A DNA stretch of 64,000 nt, from NCBI GenBank assembly GCA_001683735.1, contig LUGG01000005.1, forward strand, positions 1,736,001 through 1,800,000. The letters run 5' to 3'. This document shows positions 32,488 through 41,516 of the stretch, one piece after another. How positions within the stretch are numbered: position 1 is the stretch's first letter; each line of letters starts with the position of its first letter. The notes under the pieces were generated by a model. It was given only the letters and a program-made list of their open reading frames with translations, ran no database searches and had not been told where the DNA came from. This DNA is from Grifola frondosa (taxonomy: Eukaryota > Basidiomycota > Agaricomycetes > Polyporales > Grifolaceae). Position numbers and translations under genes: made by a program.

Positions 32488-34025
32488 TTGTTTGTCAGGC
32501 TTTTGCAACCAGAACAGGGTAAGAAAACCTATGGACCATTTCCAGAGACAATTGAACCAGACACAAGAGTGTTTATTTCAACTACAACATCTCAGGATAT
32601 TTCTCTTCGACAAATCAGAGATTTCTTGGTTACTCTGGAAATGCCTAGCTTTCCCAACCCAGCTGCAAAATTGCGATTTGCTAGAAGATGCAAGCATTAT
32701 TTCGTGAAAGAGAATATGATGTTCAGGAGACAGAAGAATGGAATACCCACACGTGTAGTGTTAGAAGCCAATGAGAGAATTGCAATTCTCAAGCAAGCAC
32801 ATGATGAACTAGGACACCGAGGAGAGTATGCTACCTTTGAAACTGTACGATTACGCTTCTTTTGGCCATTTTATCGGGCAGATGTGCATCACCATGTGCA
32901 ATCATGTAAAGAATGCCAAATGCGAAGCATTCGGAAGGTAGCAATCCCTCTTCGAATCTCCGCACCAGCCACCTTATTTACCAAAGTCTATATGGACATA
33001 ATGTTTATGCCCACAGCTGGTAAAAAGACATGTATAGTGGCTTGTCGAGATGACTTGTCAGGTGTAACAGAAGCACGAGCCTTGAATAGTACATCCTCAG
33101 AATCAGTAGCAAAGTTTTTCTGGGAACAGATAGTCTGTAGATATGGGGCCACAGGTCAAGTTACCACAGATAATGGACCTGAGACCAAAGGGGCATTTGA
33201 GAAATTAGTTCTCAAATATGGTATTCCTCATGTACGAATATCTGCCTATAATTCTCGAGCTAATGGAGTAGTTGAACGAGGACATTTCATTCTGAGGGAA
33301 GCATTGGTTAAAGCCTGTGAAGGAAGAATATCCCAATGGCCAGATCTCTTGTCACATGCTTTATTTGCAGATCGTGTTACCACAAGACGAGCCACAGGAT
33401 TCAGTCCTTACTATCTATTACATGGAGTCCATCCAGTATTTCCAATGGATTTGCGAGAAGCCACCTTTCTGGTAGAAGGATTTCATAAAGACATGTCTCA
33501 TTCAGACCTTCTAGCCTTGCGAATACGGCAACTAGAACGTAGACCAGAAGATATAGCCCGAGCTGCAAAAGCTCTAGCCAAATCACGGTTGACTTCCAAG
33601 GAGCAATTTGAAAAGAAATTTGCTCACCGATTATTTCGAGAATCATATTCACCAGGAGACCTAGTTCTTAAGCGAAACTCAGCTATTGAGCAAGAAATGA
33701 ATAGAAAACATAAACCAAGATATCTAGGACCATATGAGGTTGTAAGAAGAACCGAGGAGGAGCATATGTCTTGAAGGAGCTAAATGGAGATATAATTAGA
33801 GAGAATGTAGCTGCATTCAGGCTTCTGCAATACCATCCATCAGACGATGACCTGGAAAGTTTGGCAGATGAGCCAGAATTTATGCAGTACCCGATAATGC
33901 AGGAGATAGAACAGGAAGATATGGAAACATGGAATGATAATGAGCAAATTATGTCTATAGATAATGAACCAGACTTGAATGAAGATCGGGAACCAGTCAG
34001 TCAGCGAACCAGAAGTCATAGATAG
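32488..34025 (+). CDS. pol: pol: integrase, with frame-shifted C-terminal tail
   Basis: ORF 32488-33774 (428 codons). The zinc-binding HHCC domain is 'HDELGHRGEYATFETVRLRF' through 'CKECQMR'. The catalytic D-D-E core has 'VYMDIMFMPTAGKK', 'VTTDNGPETKGAFEKLV' and 'YNSRANGVVERGHFILREAL'. The C-terminal part has 'FRESYSPGDLVLKRNS' and the GPY-like 'KPRYLGPYEVVRRT'. A one- or two-base shift near 33760 moves the expected 'AYVLKELNGDIIRENVAAF' into the next ORF (to 34025), which ends in an acidic tail. No chromodomain seen. Integrase inserts the cDNA. Confidence 0.88.
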
Positions 34026-34069
34026 AAAGGGAGAAGTTAAGAAAGAAATTTGACTGGGGACAGTCGAGT

Positions 34070-34083
34070 AACTGTGGGGCGGA
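34070..34083 (+). other. Polypurine tract
   Basis: CTGTGGGGCGGA immediately precedes the 3' LTR (TGTCACG), the expected position of the plus-strand primer. Confidence 0.55.
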
Positions 34084-34270
34084 TGTCACGCACCAAATGT
34101 GTTTGGTACCTGGACATGGCAAAATAACATCAATTTTGCACATTCTGTCATCAGTAAAAGATATGGCATGGGACATCAAATCGGGAATATGGTCACGTGC
34201 TTATACTCATAAATAAAGCATAATTCTGTTCGGCTATTTCCAGGCATTCTTGTTCCCGTCCATCACCATC

Positions 34271-34714
34271 ATGCAGGCAATTTTGTACCCTTGTGATACT
34301 CAGGTTCCTTACTATCGGGTGCATCGACAGACTCATAAACATATCCTCATCCTCGATCCAGTCCAGGATCATCTTATCCCAATCTATTTTTCTGGTCCCC
34401 TTCGTCTTTTGGGACCCAACATCGAGTTTACAGGACGAATCACCCGCATCCTTCAATTTCAGGAGACTCGAGTCATTGTTGCTGTGGAGCATTACACAGG
34501 CACCCAGGAAGTTGCAGTGGGCATTCCCTATTCCATTCTAGCCATGTTTGAATGGTTGGATGCATGGATCATTTGGAACATTGCTCATCGCAGAGGAATG
34601 TTGAAGCCGAACAGCGATATAGTTGAATTGCCGAAGAACATGCTGCAAGCAGGAGATGCGAGACTGATGGATGACTTTCTACTGATCTATGAGGGACATG
34701 GATGGAAGAATTAG
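34271..34714 (+). CDS. LTR-encoded protein, intact in the 3' LTR (147 residues)
   Basis: An ORF within U3 beginning at the ATG at 34271 (open from 34250). It contains 'GPNIEFTGRITRILQFQETR', 'VAVEHYTGTQEVAVGIPYS', a Trp-rich helix 'MFEWLDAWIIWNIAHRRG' and ends 'MDDFLLIYEGHGWKN'. The amino-acid pattern looks like a folded domain, not random sequence. I do not recognise it. A coding region inside an LTR is rare. A host gene fragment captured into U3 is an alternative. Confidence 0.55.
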   Translation: MQAILYPCDTQVPYYRVHRQTHKHILILDPVQDHLIPIYFSGPLRLLGPNIEFTGRITRILQFQETRVIVAVEHYTGTQEVAVGIPYSILAMFEWLDAWIIWNIAHRRGMLKPNSDIVELPKNMLQAGDARLMDDFLLIYEGHGWKN

Positions 34715-35418
34715 GTCACATGACAATGTATCCATTTTCCCACCAATCAGCACTCAGCTCACATTATTTCAAGTCAAAATATGCATTTTTTGTTAATGAC
34801 ATTACATAAGAATGATTATAAGAAGGACCTACATGACTTGAGAAGTTACAATGGAAGGACCTAGACAAGGCCCAGACCAGTCTACATGTTCTAGCTAAGT
34901 CCCAGAATGGCCTAGCCCTTGTCAGAAACTCAATACGACCTAGGCTTGTCAAAAGACACCCTTAAATTTGGAGTGTTATCAGTTGTAACCCCATTTTGCA
35001 AGCCCGGACAGGTCCAGATCAATCACATGACCACCTGGATCATGAGCCCAGACCATCTAGACAAGGCCTAGATGTGGAGATAAGGAGAAAAGTAGGAGAT
35101 ATAAATAGAATTGAAAGATTTAGTGTAGAAATAAGCTTAGTTAGGAAAACTTTGTACTGAATTCGTAGTTTTGATACTTTTGTAACATAGTTTAGAATGT
35201 TCCATGACTAAGACATGATCAGATGACCTCAGATGAACTCTGATTTGTCAGCACTAATTCAGAAAAGCCAAGTCAGGACCAATCAGGATTGACCATGGAT
35301 AATCATGATCAGTTGTGATTAGTCAGGATTTGAGGTGGATTAGTAAGGCAACCCAGAAATGAGTCAGGGGGAGTCAGAGTGAGTCATTTCCATGGAATGT
35401 TCTGGAATTTCCTCAGGG

Positions 35419-35426
35419 TATAAAAG
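35419..35426 (+). promoter_or_regulatory. TATA box of the 3' LTR
   Basis: TATAAAAG, identical in context to the 5' LTR element. It could drive read-through into the PKS remnant downstream. Confidence 0.5.
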
Positions 35427-36106
35427 CAGGCCAAACTGCCCCCTGAGAGCAATATAGTTTTTATCCACTTTCACCCCAGACATCTGTGTGCCCTCTCCTT
35501 CTGTGTGAATTTCACCTTGGATTGTCACCTGACCAGACTGAGCTCTGGTAGTACAAGTCCAAGAAGAGCATCTCAAGGACCCTACAAGGAAAGTAGGATA
35601 GGTTGAGTACTCTGCAGTAGAATATTCTCAGTAGCAAGACAGCAGATTGCGGCGTAAGGAAAGTGCAAGTTTAAGTTCAAGACAAGAAGTTTCTTGGGCT
35701 GTTTGACTGTTCAGACAAGTGCTCTGAAAGTACAGACCCAGGCAGGAAGACTCAAGGACCCTACAGGACAGTAGGCTAGGTCGAGCACTCTCACAAGACC
35801 AGGAATTGAAGTCGCAAGTGTTAGCAAGTAATATCCCTGACATTCATTTGGAATCTACGTACCTGAATCTTATATATTTAATAAATCTCGGATTTCCGGA
35901 CTCGGCTGAGCCTCTGACCGGAAAAGTAGGAAAACCCGTCACGCTTGGTGCACATTGAAGTATTGAAGGCTTTTAAATTTCTTGCTGCTTATAATTCAGT
36001 TTTACTGAACCCCTTGCTTGAAAAATAAATCCTTTTGTGAACAAATTCTTGTGTTAGAAATTTATTCTCAGACAGGAACTCTCACGTACGTCAATAACCC
36101 CTTACA

Positions 36107-36199
36107 GCGGGCACCCGTGCCCACGGGCGGTGTGCTGGTCGGTGTCTGCATCTGCGCGTCCACATATGTCGCGCGCCAGCGCACGGGCGAGAAGGAAAT
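36107..36199 (-). pseudogene. Unidentified gene fragment, 5' side of the retrotransposon-interrupted exon
   Basis: Minus-strand exon from a TAG acceptor at 36200, reading 'PVRWRATYVDAQMQTPTSTP', which runs up to the GCGG duplication. Removing the retrotransposon and one GCGG joins it in frame to 'GALGPFSRFFALLGKIL' at 18324, which shows that the element split a single exon. Confidence 0.55.
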
Positions 36200-36960
36200 C
36201 TAGCTCATAGGAGACGAGCGAGGAGAGCTCAGACGGCGCATGCATCTGCGGAGCGCGGGCACATGAGGACAATGGTGACACGGGGCTGCTTGTATGCGGG
36301 CGCACCTGGTACTCGTACGTCGTCACTTGTGTGCCAGGAGAGGACAATGTGCCCCGATCCGATTGAGAGTCGCTGCTCACGCTGACGGGGCGTGTGCGCG
36401 AGCCCCGCTATGGCAAGATAGAGAGCTGCAGGCGCGAGCATGGAGCGTGGATGGGAGGCAGCTGTGGGTATGGTGTACAAGGGATGCAGTGTGCGGGGCG
36501 GTCATGTATGATGGGTGCGCACGGGGTGTGAGTGCGGATAGGCACAGGCGTGCAGTGTGGTGCGGTGGGCGGGCAGACGTGGAGCGTGGACGAGAGGTGA
36601 CCGTCGGGATAGACCAGGTAAGTAAGACCAACCAACAGAGACCAAGAGCAAGTAGAGAGACACGCCTGAGAGCCAAGGTATGACAGCGAGTCGTGGAGGT
36701 GGAAGTGGACTCGAACGTAAGGCAGCAGCCACCGAACGCCAGAACTGAGAAGTTCGAAGCGTGCAAGTTCAACTTCGTTTCATACTCTCACGCTCTCACT
36801 CACCTTAGGCTGCATCGCGCACCTCGTTCTCTCATCCACTCTCCCCACTTCTCATTATTTATCACTCTTCCCACTAGGTTGTTCCAGCGGCATTAGCGGC
36901 ACCCATTGCTCAACTTGAGAGTACTCCGCACGATGCGCCCGCGCTCAGGACGTTGCATAC
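36200..36960. other. Stretch without a clear gene, inside the DNA transposon
   Basis: GC-rich, with overlapping short ORFs on both strands that share no protein-like phrases with known families. It may hold further introns or exons of the interrupted minus-strand gene and the truncated left edge of the PKS fragment. No ketosynthase sequence is present. Confidence 0.3.
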
Positions 36961-38625
36961 TCCAACACTGGGCGGCACAAGCTCTTCCCGCACCGCGTGG
37001 CAGTCACCAGCCACTCCACCGTGGAGCTCCTCGGGAACCTGCAGGATGCACAGATCACGGAGGTCGTGCCGCAGAAGGGCAGGGAGCAGGCGAAGGTGCT
37101 GTTTGCGTTCAGCGGGCAGGGCGGGCAGTACGTCGGGATGGGCGCGGAGCTAGGGAGGAGAGGTGGATGTGGAGAGTGCGGAGGCGTTCCAGGTGTTCCA
37201 GAGCACGGTATTCGTGCTCGAGCATGCGCTTGCATCGCTTCAGATCGAGTGGGTCGTGAAGCCCGATGCCGTGGCGGGTCATAGGTGTGTTTCTACTTTT
37301 TTTGGACTTGGAATAAGGTAGCTTGTGGACAGTACAGCCTTGGCGAGTATGCGGCCCTGGTCACCGCCGGGGTACTGAAACCGGACGATGCGCTGTGGCT
37401 GGTCGCTGTGCGCGGCCCCCGAATTCATGACGGTCACAGCGTGCATCGAGATCGGTCCGCACCCCACGACGTTCCTGATGCTGCGCTGCCTCCAGGGACG
37501 TGCGGGCACACCCCTGCTCCTCCCCGCTACGTATGGATACCTCCGACTTCGCCGTGCTTTGTGCTGCCCTAGCTGGACTGTACGCGCTCCCCGTTGCCAA
37601 TGATATCATGTGGCACAAGGTCTTCAATGCCCTCGCGTCTATCTCGTGGACCTCCCGCTGTATCCTTTCACCGGCATGTGCTATTGGGTGACCTTCGAGG
37701 AGAACGCCCGCTGCTGCCGCGCTCGCTTCGACACTCCCCAAGCCCCGCTTTTCCCTGCTTGACTCCTGTGTTGGCTTGCCCTCTGCGGAGGGCGTCGACG
37801 GTGTGTTCGAGACCCCTTTCAGCCTCCTTGCGGACTAGTCGAAGGCCATAAGGTATCTGGCTTCGCGTTGTGCCCAGCCTCGGTCTACCACGAACTCGCA
37901 GCGGCCGGCGCACAGCTCATGCTTGAGCACCTCGCGCGCATGCCAGCGGACGTTGTGCTCGACCTTGCTGGGATCACCTACTCGAATTCCCTCGTCTACT
38001 CTCCAGATGTCGCAAGCACGGTACGCACGGACATCACACTCAACGCATCTGGCGAGAAGTATGCTTACACATTTACCATCAGCTCGTACACTACAGGCGG
38101 CGAACGCCAACTGTACTGCATAGGCGTCTTCGACGTCAGAGGCAGCTCGGAGCGTGCGTCGAAGCTTACGCTTGCGAGCACGATGGTCCAGCGGCGCGGC
38201 AGGCCGTGCTCAACTCCCGCGCTGCGGGAATATTCTACACGTGCACAGCGTACGACCTCGTCTTCTCGCATATCGTCGCCTACTCACCGATCTTCCACAG
38301 CATGAAGTCTATCACTATCTAGGCAAATGGCATCGACGCTTACACAGTTGTGCAGCTGCCTGCGGCCGCTTCCAAGGGTGCGTACGTCATTCACCTGATC
38401 TTCATGGACATGCTGCTCTACGTTGCGGGCTCCGTTATCAGTTGCAATGCCGGTGCGAACGAGGCATTCATCTGCGCGGGACTACGACGTACTTAGGCAG
38501 CCGCTCGTATCACGCCGTCGGACGCAAACATACCGTGGCTAACAGGCGGCGCACATACGTGTTGGAGCACTTCGTGCTGTCGGTGCTGATTGCGGAGGTG
38601 CTGTCAGACATTATGTACAAGTAGC
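36961..38625 (+). pseudogene. Non-reducing polyketide synthase fragment (acyltransferase plus product-template domains), decayed
   Basis: Starts with an inter-domain linker ('LFPHRVAVTSHSTVELLGNL'). The acyltransferase follows: 'LFAFSGQGGQYVGMGAEL', 'LQIEWVVKPDAVAGH', an intron at 37285-37337, then 'SLGEYAALVTAGVLKPDDA'. The nucleophile serine codon of GHSLGEYAAL is split by the intron. The middle of the acyltransferase is deleted, joining to 'CIEIGPHPTTFLMLRCLQG'. 'LVDLPLYPFTGMCYWV' leads to the product-template domain: 'EGHKVSGFALCPASVYHEL' (catalytic His), 'FSHIVAYSPIFHSMKSIT', a TAG stop, then 'IFMDMLLYVAGSVIS' (catalytic Asp). Frame breaks also lie near 37150 and 37835. No ketosynthase, carrier protein or thioesterase is present. 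Non-reducing PKSs make aromatic polyketides; this piece cannot. Confidence 0.78.
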
Positions 38626-38883
38626 TAAATTATAATCTAGGCAATCTGTAAGCTCTGAGCAGTCTGTAAATAAATCTTGAGGCTCTATTCCATCTGAAAT
38701 CTGAGCTGTGTCTGGATATTCTTATTGTTCTGAAGCTCTGAGGCTTCTGCTGAAGACCATCAAGAGGCTTCAGAGCTTTCAGACGACAAGGGCTTATGAA
38801 ACCTCTGTTACGTCTGGAATGGTCTGATGGTTCAGACACTCAGACGAAACAGAGTCATTCAGAGGAAATTAGAGTGTTTTGAG
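38626..38883. repeat. Right subterminal region of the DNA transposon
   Basis: Contains eleven TCTGA/TCAGA pentamers in about 240 bp, some in short direct and inverted pairs ('gctctgaggcttctg' and 'gaggcttcagagc'). Non-coding. Confidence 0.55.
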
Positions 38884-38894
38884 TTTTGCTGATG
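38884..38894 (-). repeat. Right terminal inverted repeat
   Basis: TTTTGCTGATG, the inverse of the left end, followed by the TA duplication at 38895-38896. Confidence 0.8.
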
Positions 38895-40281
38895 TACACT
38901 TCCGACCATATATCCGCTGTCAACAAGGGTACAGTTCTCATCCTGTTACTGTAGACTGTGTTGGCCCACTCAAAATTTCTAGAGCTGTTCTACATTGATT
39001 TGGTTGGTGACAGCTTTAGAGTTGCTCTTCCTGTTGCTTTCGGCCGGTGAGTGTCCATCATTCATATGATATCTCCACTCCTGACTGACCATTTGTATTC
39101 TGCAAAGCATTCGCAAGTCTCCGAGTGTATGCCTTGTCTGGCCGTGAATGGAAAATCACCTCATTGGTATGCATCCTATCACTGGTCACCTTCGGCATTG
39201 CACTGGTGAGCCATGTCCTCTGAAGCGAGCTTGGAATGTAACTGAAATAACCCATATATATCTAGTTTTCGGACGTGCACCAAGTGGTTCTTGTAGCCCC
39301 ACCTCCCATCAATTGCACATCGGTCTACTTGGTCTCATCAGAGCTCTTAAACTCGTCAGTGAAATTAGTCCATCTCACTACATCTTGTCCACTGAATCTG
39401 TGTGTCATATAGATGTATGTATTACTCCTGGTTTCATATTTCTCAACTACTCAGCTCATGCATTACTCCCAGTGGAGTATGTACAGCGTGCGACAGAAAT
39501 CACTGCAGACATATTTGTTCTTGGAGTAACTGTACACCAAACATATTGGAGAATACAAGCTTCCGTGGAGGATACACTCCGAACTCCATTGCACACTTTG
39601 ATCTTGAGGGATGGTCAGTATTGATTCCTGCCTTGACACCCGCACTGACCTGATGTACCTCCATCAGGTACAATATACTTCTTGTAAGCTGCCCATAGTT
39701 AATATGGGCCTGGTGTTATTTTGCCAACCATGCACCTTATAGAGCGTTATTGATCTTGAACACCGCAGATGTAATATTCGCATATTTTGGAGAGGCTTTT
39801 GTACGTAGATTCATCTTGCATCCCTGCGAAATACTTGCTGATGAGACCTATGGACCGTCATCAGGAGGACACTGCTTATATCAACGTATTCATTGACCCG
39901 TCAGTCACTGCATCAATTCCCTTTCATTCTAACTACTCATGACATCGGTTATGATACAGCATAACAACAATTATCATATCACGGTTCATGCTCAATCTCC
40001 GCGAGGCTGATGCATCCCAGCACGGCATTGGCGAAGACTCAAGTCGCACATCATTTGTCGGCTCTATCCAGTTTGCGGCTTTCGTCGAACCGCTCGGTGC
40101 CCCTCTGGAGCACGAATTCTCATTCTCTGCTATGGATTCTGGTTCTTTGGACGAGCAGGACGCTGGTGGAGAGAGCGAGCATGAGGATGTGCTGGACCGC
40201 GACCAAGAAATGGCTTCAGGCCATGCTAGCATTTTTGTGACGTCTGAAACCGAACCTGGTCCGTCCGGAGTCAGGGTGTGA
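38895..40281 (+). pseudogene. DUF6533 membrane-protein gene copy B, 3' portion
   Basis: Resumes at 'TACACTTCCGACC' and continues with exons matching copies C and D: 'KFLELFYIDLVGDSF'-like, 'LRVYALSGREWKITSLV', a loop exon with 'PPINCTS', 'YVQRATEITADIFVLGVTVH', and the terminal exon from 'MLNLREADASQHGIGEDSSR' to 'ETEPGPSGVRV' with a stop at 40281. The terminal exon has no frame break. If the 24.5-kb insert were absent, copy B might be an intact gene. Confidence 0.75.
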
Positions 40282-41470
40282 GCTAGGACAGGGATATTTT
40301 TGGTTCGTATGATGTTGCTTTCTAGTTGATATCTTGCATGTGCTAATGCTGACCCTAGAAGAAAGGTGCTTGCGGGAATTGGAGTGCGTCTGGTGTCGGG
40401 CGTCATATGTCGATGTCTTCTTGGATAATGAACATGGTGTCGTAATTTATAGAGGCTATATCATATGCACTAAACCATCATCACTATCTCTCATATATTT
40501 GCTACGTAAGTACTGCTTGGATCAATCATATAGAAGCCATATCTTATAAAGGTTCATCGGGATCAATCGCTCACTCACTGATGAAGTGTTCATCATGGTG
40601 CACAGCAAATGGAAAAGGGAACGATCGTGTTCACGCACGGTATGTCCAACATCTGTCCGACAACATTCTCAGCGACCTACAGTGGATGCGCCGGAACTAT
40701 CGGAGGTGATCACATATGCTTTAGCTCGAGCCAAAAGAAAATGTACATACTGTTCACGCGAGATATAGTGATTGAACCACACAAATTCTACGGTGCACTG
40801 CTCAGCTTTGCACTTCATGATTCTATAAATGTGAGACTCACAATCAGAGATGTAGATGATGTGGGAAGCGAGCGACCTCATCTTTGCCCTCTTCTATGAC
40901 CACTACCTTCCCCGTGTCTGATCCGATCCGAGCTCGCAATTCATGCGAAGCCCAGCCACATGCACTACTTGCAAGGGTAGCGATGCTAAATGATTTCCCG
41001 CCTGGACTCTCCCGTTGCTGGTTGATAGTGTGCATGTGTCTGCGATGAACCATCGAAAGTAACTGCCCGCTCCCCAGTCTAGCAAACAGATGTAGCAGAG
41101 TTTCCGAGTCACTGGGTCCGTCGCCTCATAACCAGGACTACACCAATCACGCTCATGCGAATGGCACAAGTGAGTGAGCCACCCTCTGAAAACACGCGAG
41201 TCAAATTCATTGCGTATCCAACGCGAACAGTATGTAAAATTTAAAAATGACACCCATCATCAGCAACAGATATACGACGCGTGACCACCGGCCCATGAAC
41301 AGTGGTGCAACAGCGCCGTCTGAGTCCACGACAACCCGCATCTCAACTCGCGATAATGACACCTACCTAACTGCACCCCCTTATCCGCTCATTCGTACTC
41401 TGCGAAAATATTCCATCCCAGCTATTCACGGGCAACTAGAGTTTTATCAAGCTCTGCATGAGCACACGCA
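40282..41470. repeat. Conserved segment R, copy 1
   Basis: 3' flank of the DUF6533 gene up to the last exon of the next TF. It holds the R ORF (separate entry) and sequence related to segment P on its right side (41.25-41.47 kb, 'caactcgcgataatgacacc'). It corresponds to 50.38-51.25 and 60.13-60.8 kb. Confidence 0.45.
40609..40899 (+). CDS. R ORF, copy 1: small unknown protein or exon
   Basis: 96 codons, starting 'MEKGTIVFTHGMSNICPTTF' and continuing 'GDHICFSSSQKKMYILFTRD'. The same frame is kept at about 50.70-50.82 kb (with a one-base loss in an A run) and partly at 60.45 kb. That conservation argues for coding, now or recently. It may be an exon of a longer gene. No family recognised. Confidence 0.4.
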   Translation: MEKGTIVFTHGMSNICPTTFSATYSGCAGTIGGDHICFSSSQKKMYILFTRDIVIEPHKFYGALLSFALHDSINVRLTIRDVDDVGSERPHLCPLL

Positions 41471-41516
41471 CCCGTGAGCAAGCCACTCAACCAGGAGCGG
41501 GCGCATGAGTACATAC

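Larger units (their letters stand above)
18325..36106 (+). mobile_element. Ty3/gypsy LTR retrotransposon, 17.8 kb, nested in the DNA transposon
   Basis: Two 2023-bp LTRs begin TGTCACGC and end CCTTACA. The 4-bp flank GCGG is duplicated at 18321-18324 and 36107-36110. The internal region has, in order: gag with a CCHC knuckle, two DTG proteases, a long spacer with antisense and accessory ORFs, reverse transcriptase, RNase H, and integrase with HHCC, DDE and a C-terminal GPY-like stretch. RNase H before integrase and the RT sequence place it in Ty3/gypsy. Codon use and GC content (AT-rich, Gln/Glu/Lys-rich products) differ from the neighbouring units. LTR near-identity indicates recent insertion. 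Frames are split at several points, so the copy as sequenced looks defective. Confidence 0.92.
34084..36106 (+). repeat. 3' LTR
   Basis: 2023 bp, the same length as the 5' LTR because insertions and deletions balance. It has a TATA box at 35419-35426 and the same polyadenylation signals. It is followed directly by the GCGG duplication. Confidence 0.92.
14352..38894. mobile_element. Gene-carrying DNA transposon (Pack-type, non-autonomous) inserted in DUF6533 copy B
   Basis: The boundaries come from the uninterrupted homologous site in copy C ('attcttacacttccg'). In copy B the same site reads 'attctTA' + insert + 'TAcacttccg', so TA is duplicated. The insert starts with CATCAGCAAAA and ends with TTTTGCTGATG, a perfect 11-bp terminal inverted repeat, with weaker inverted similarity continuing inward. 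Cargo: a Ser/Pro-rich hypothetical gene, fragments of a second intron-containing gene, a nested LTR retrotransposon and a PKS fragment. Without the retrotransposon the element is about 6.8 kb. No transposase was recognised. TA duplication with short CA-initial repeats and repeat-rich ends fits CMC-like (CACTA/Mirage/Plavaka) or other TA-targeting superfamilies; the exact class is inference. Confidence 0.75.

Noticed and set aside
14352..38894. Helitron or large Starship-type element as explanation for the insert
   Set aside because: Perfect inverted ends and a TA duplication are not Helitron features, and no tyrosine-recombinase captain gene is visible at either end.
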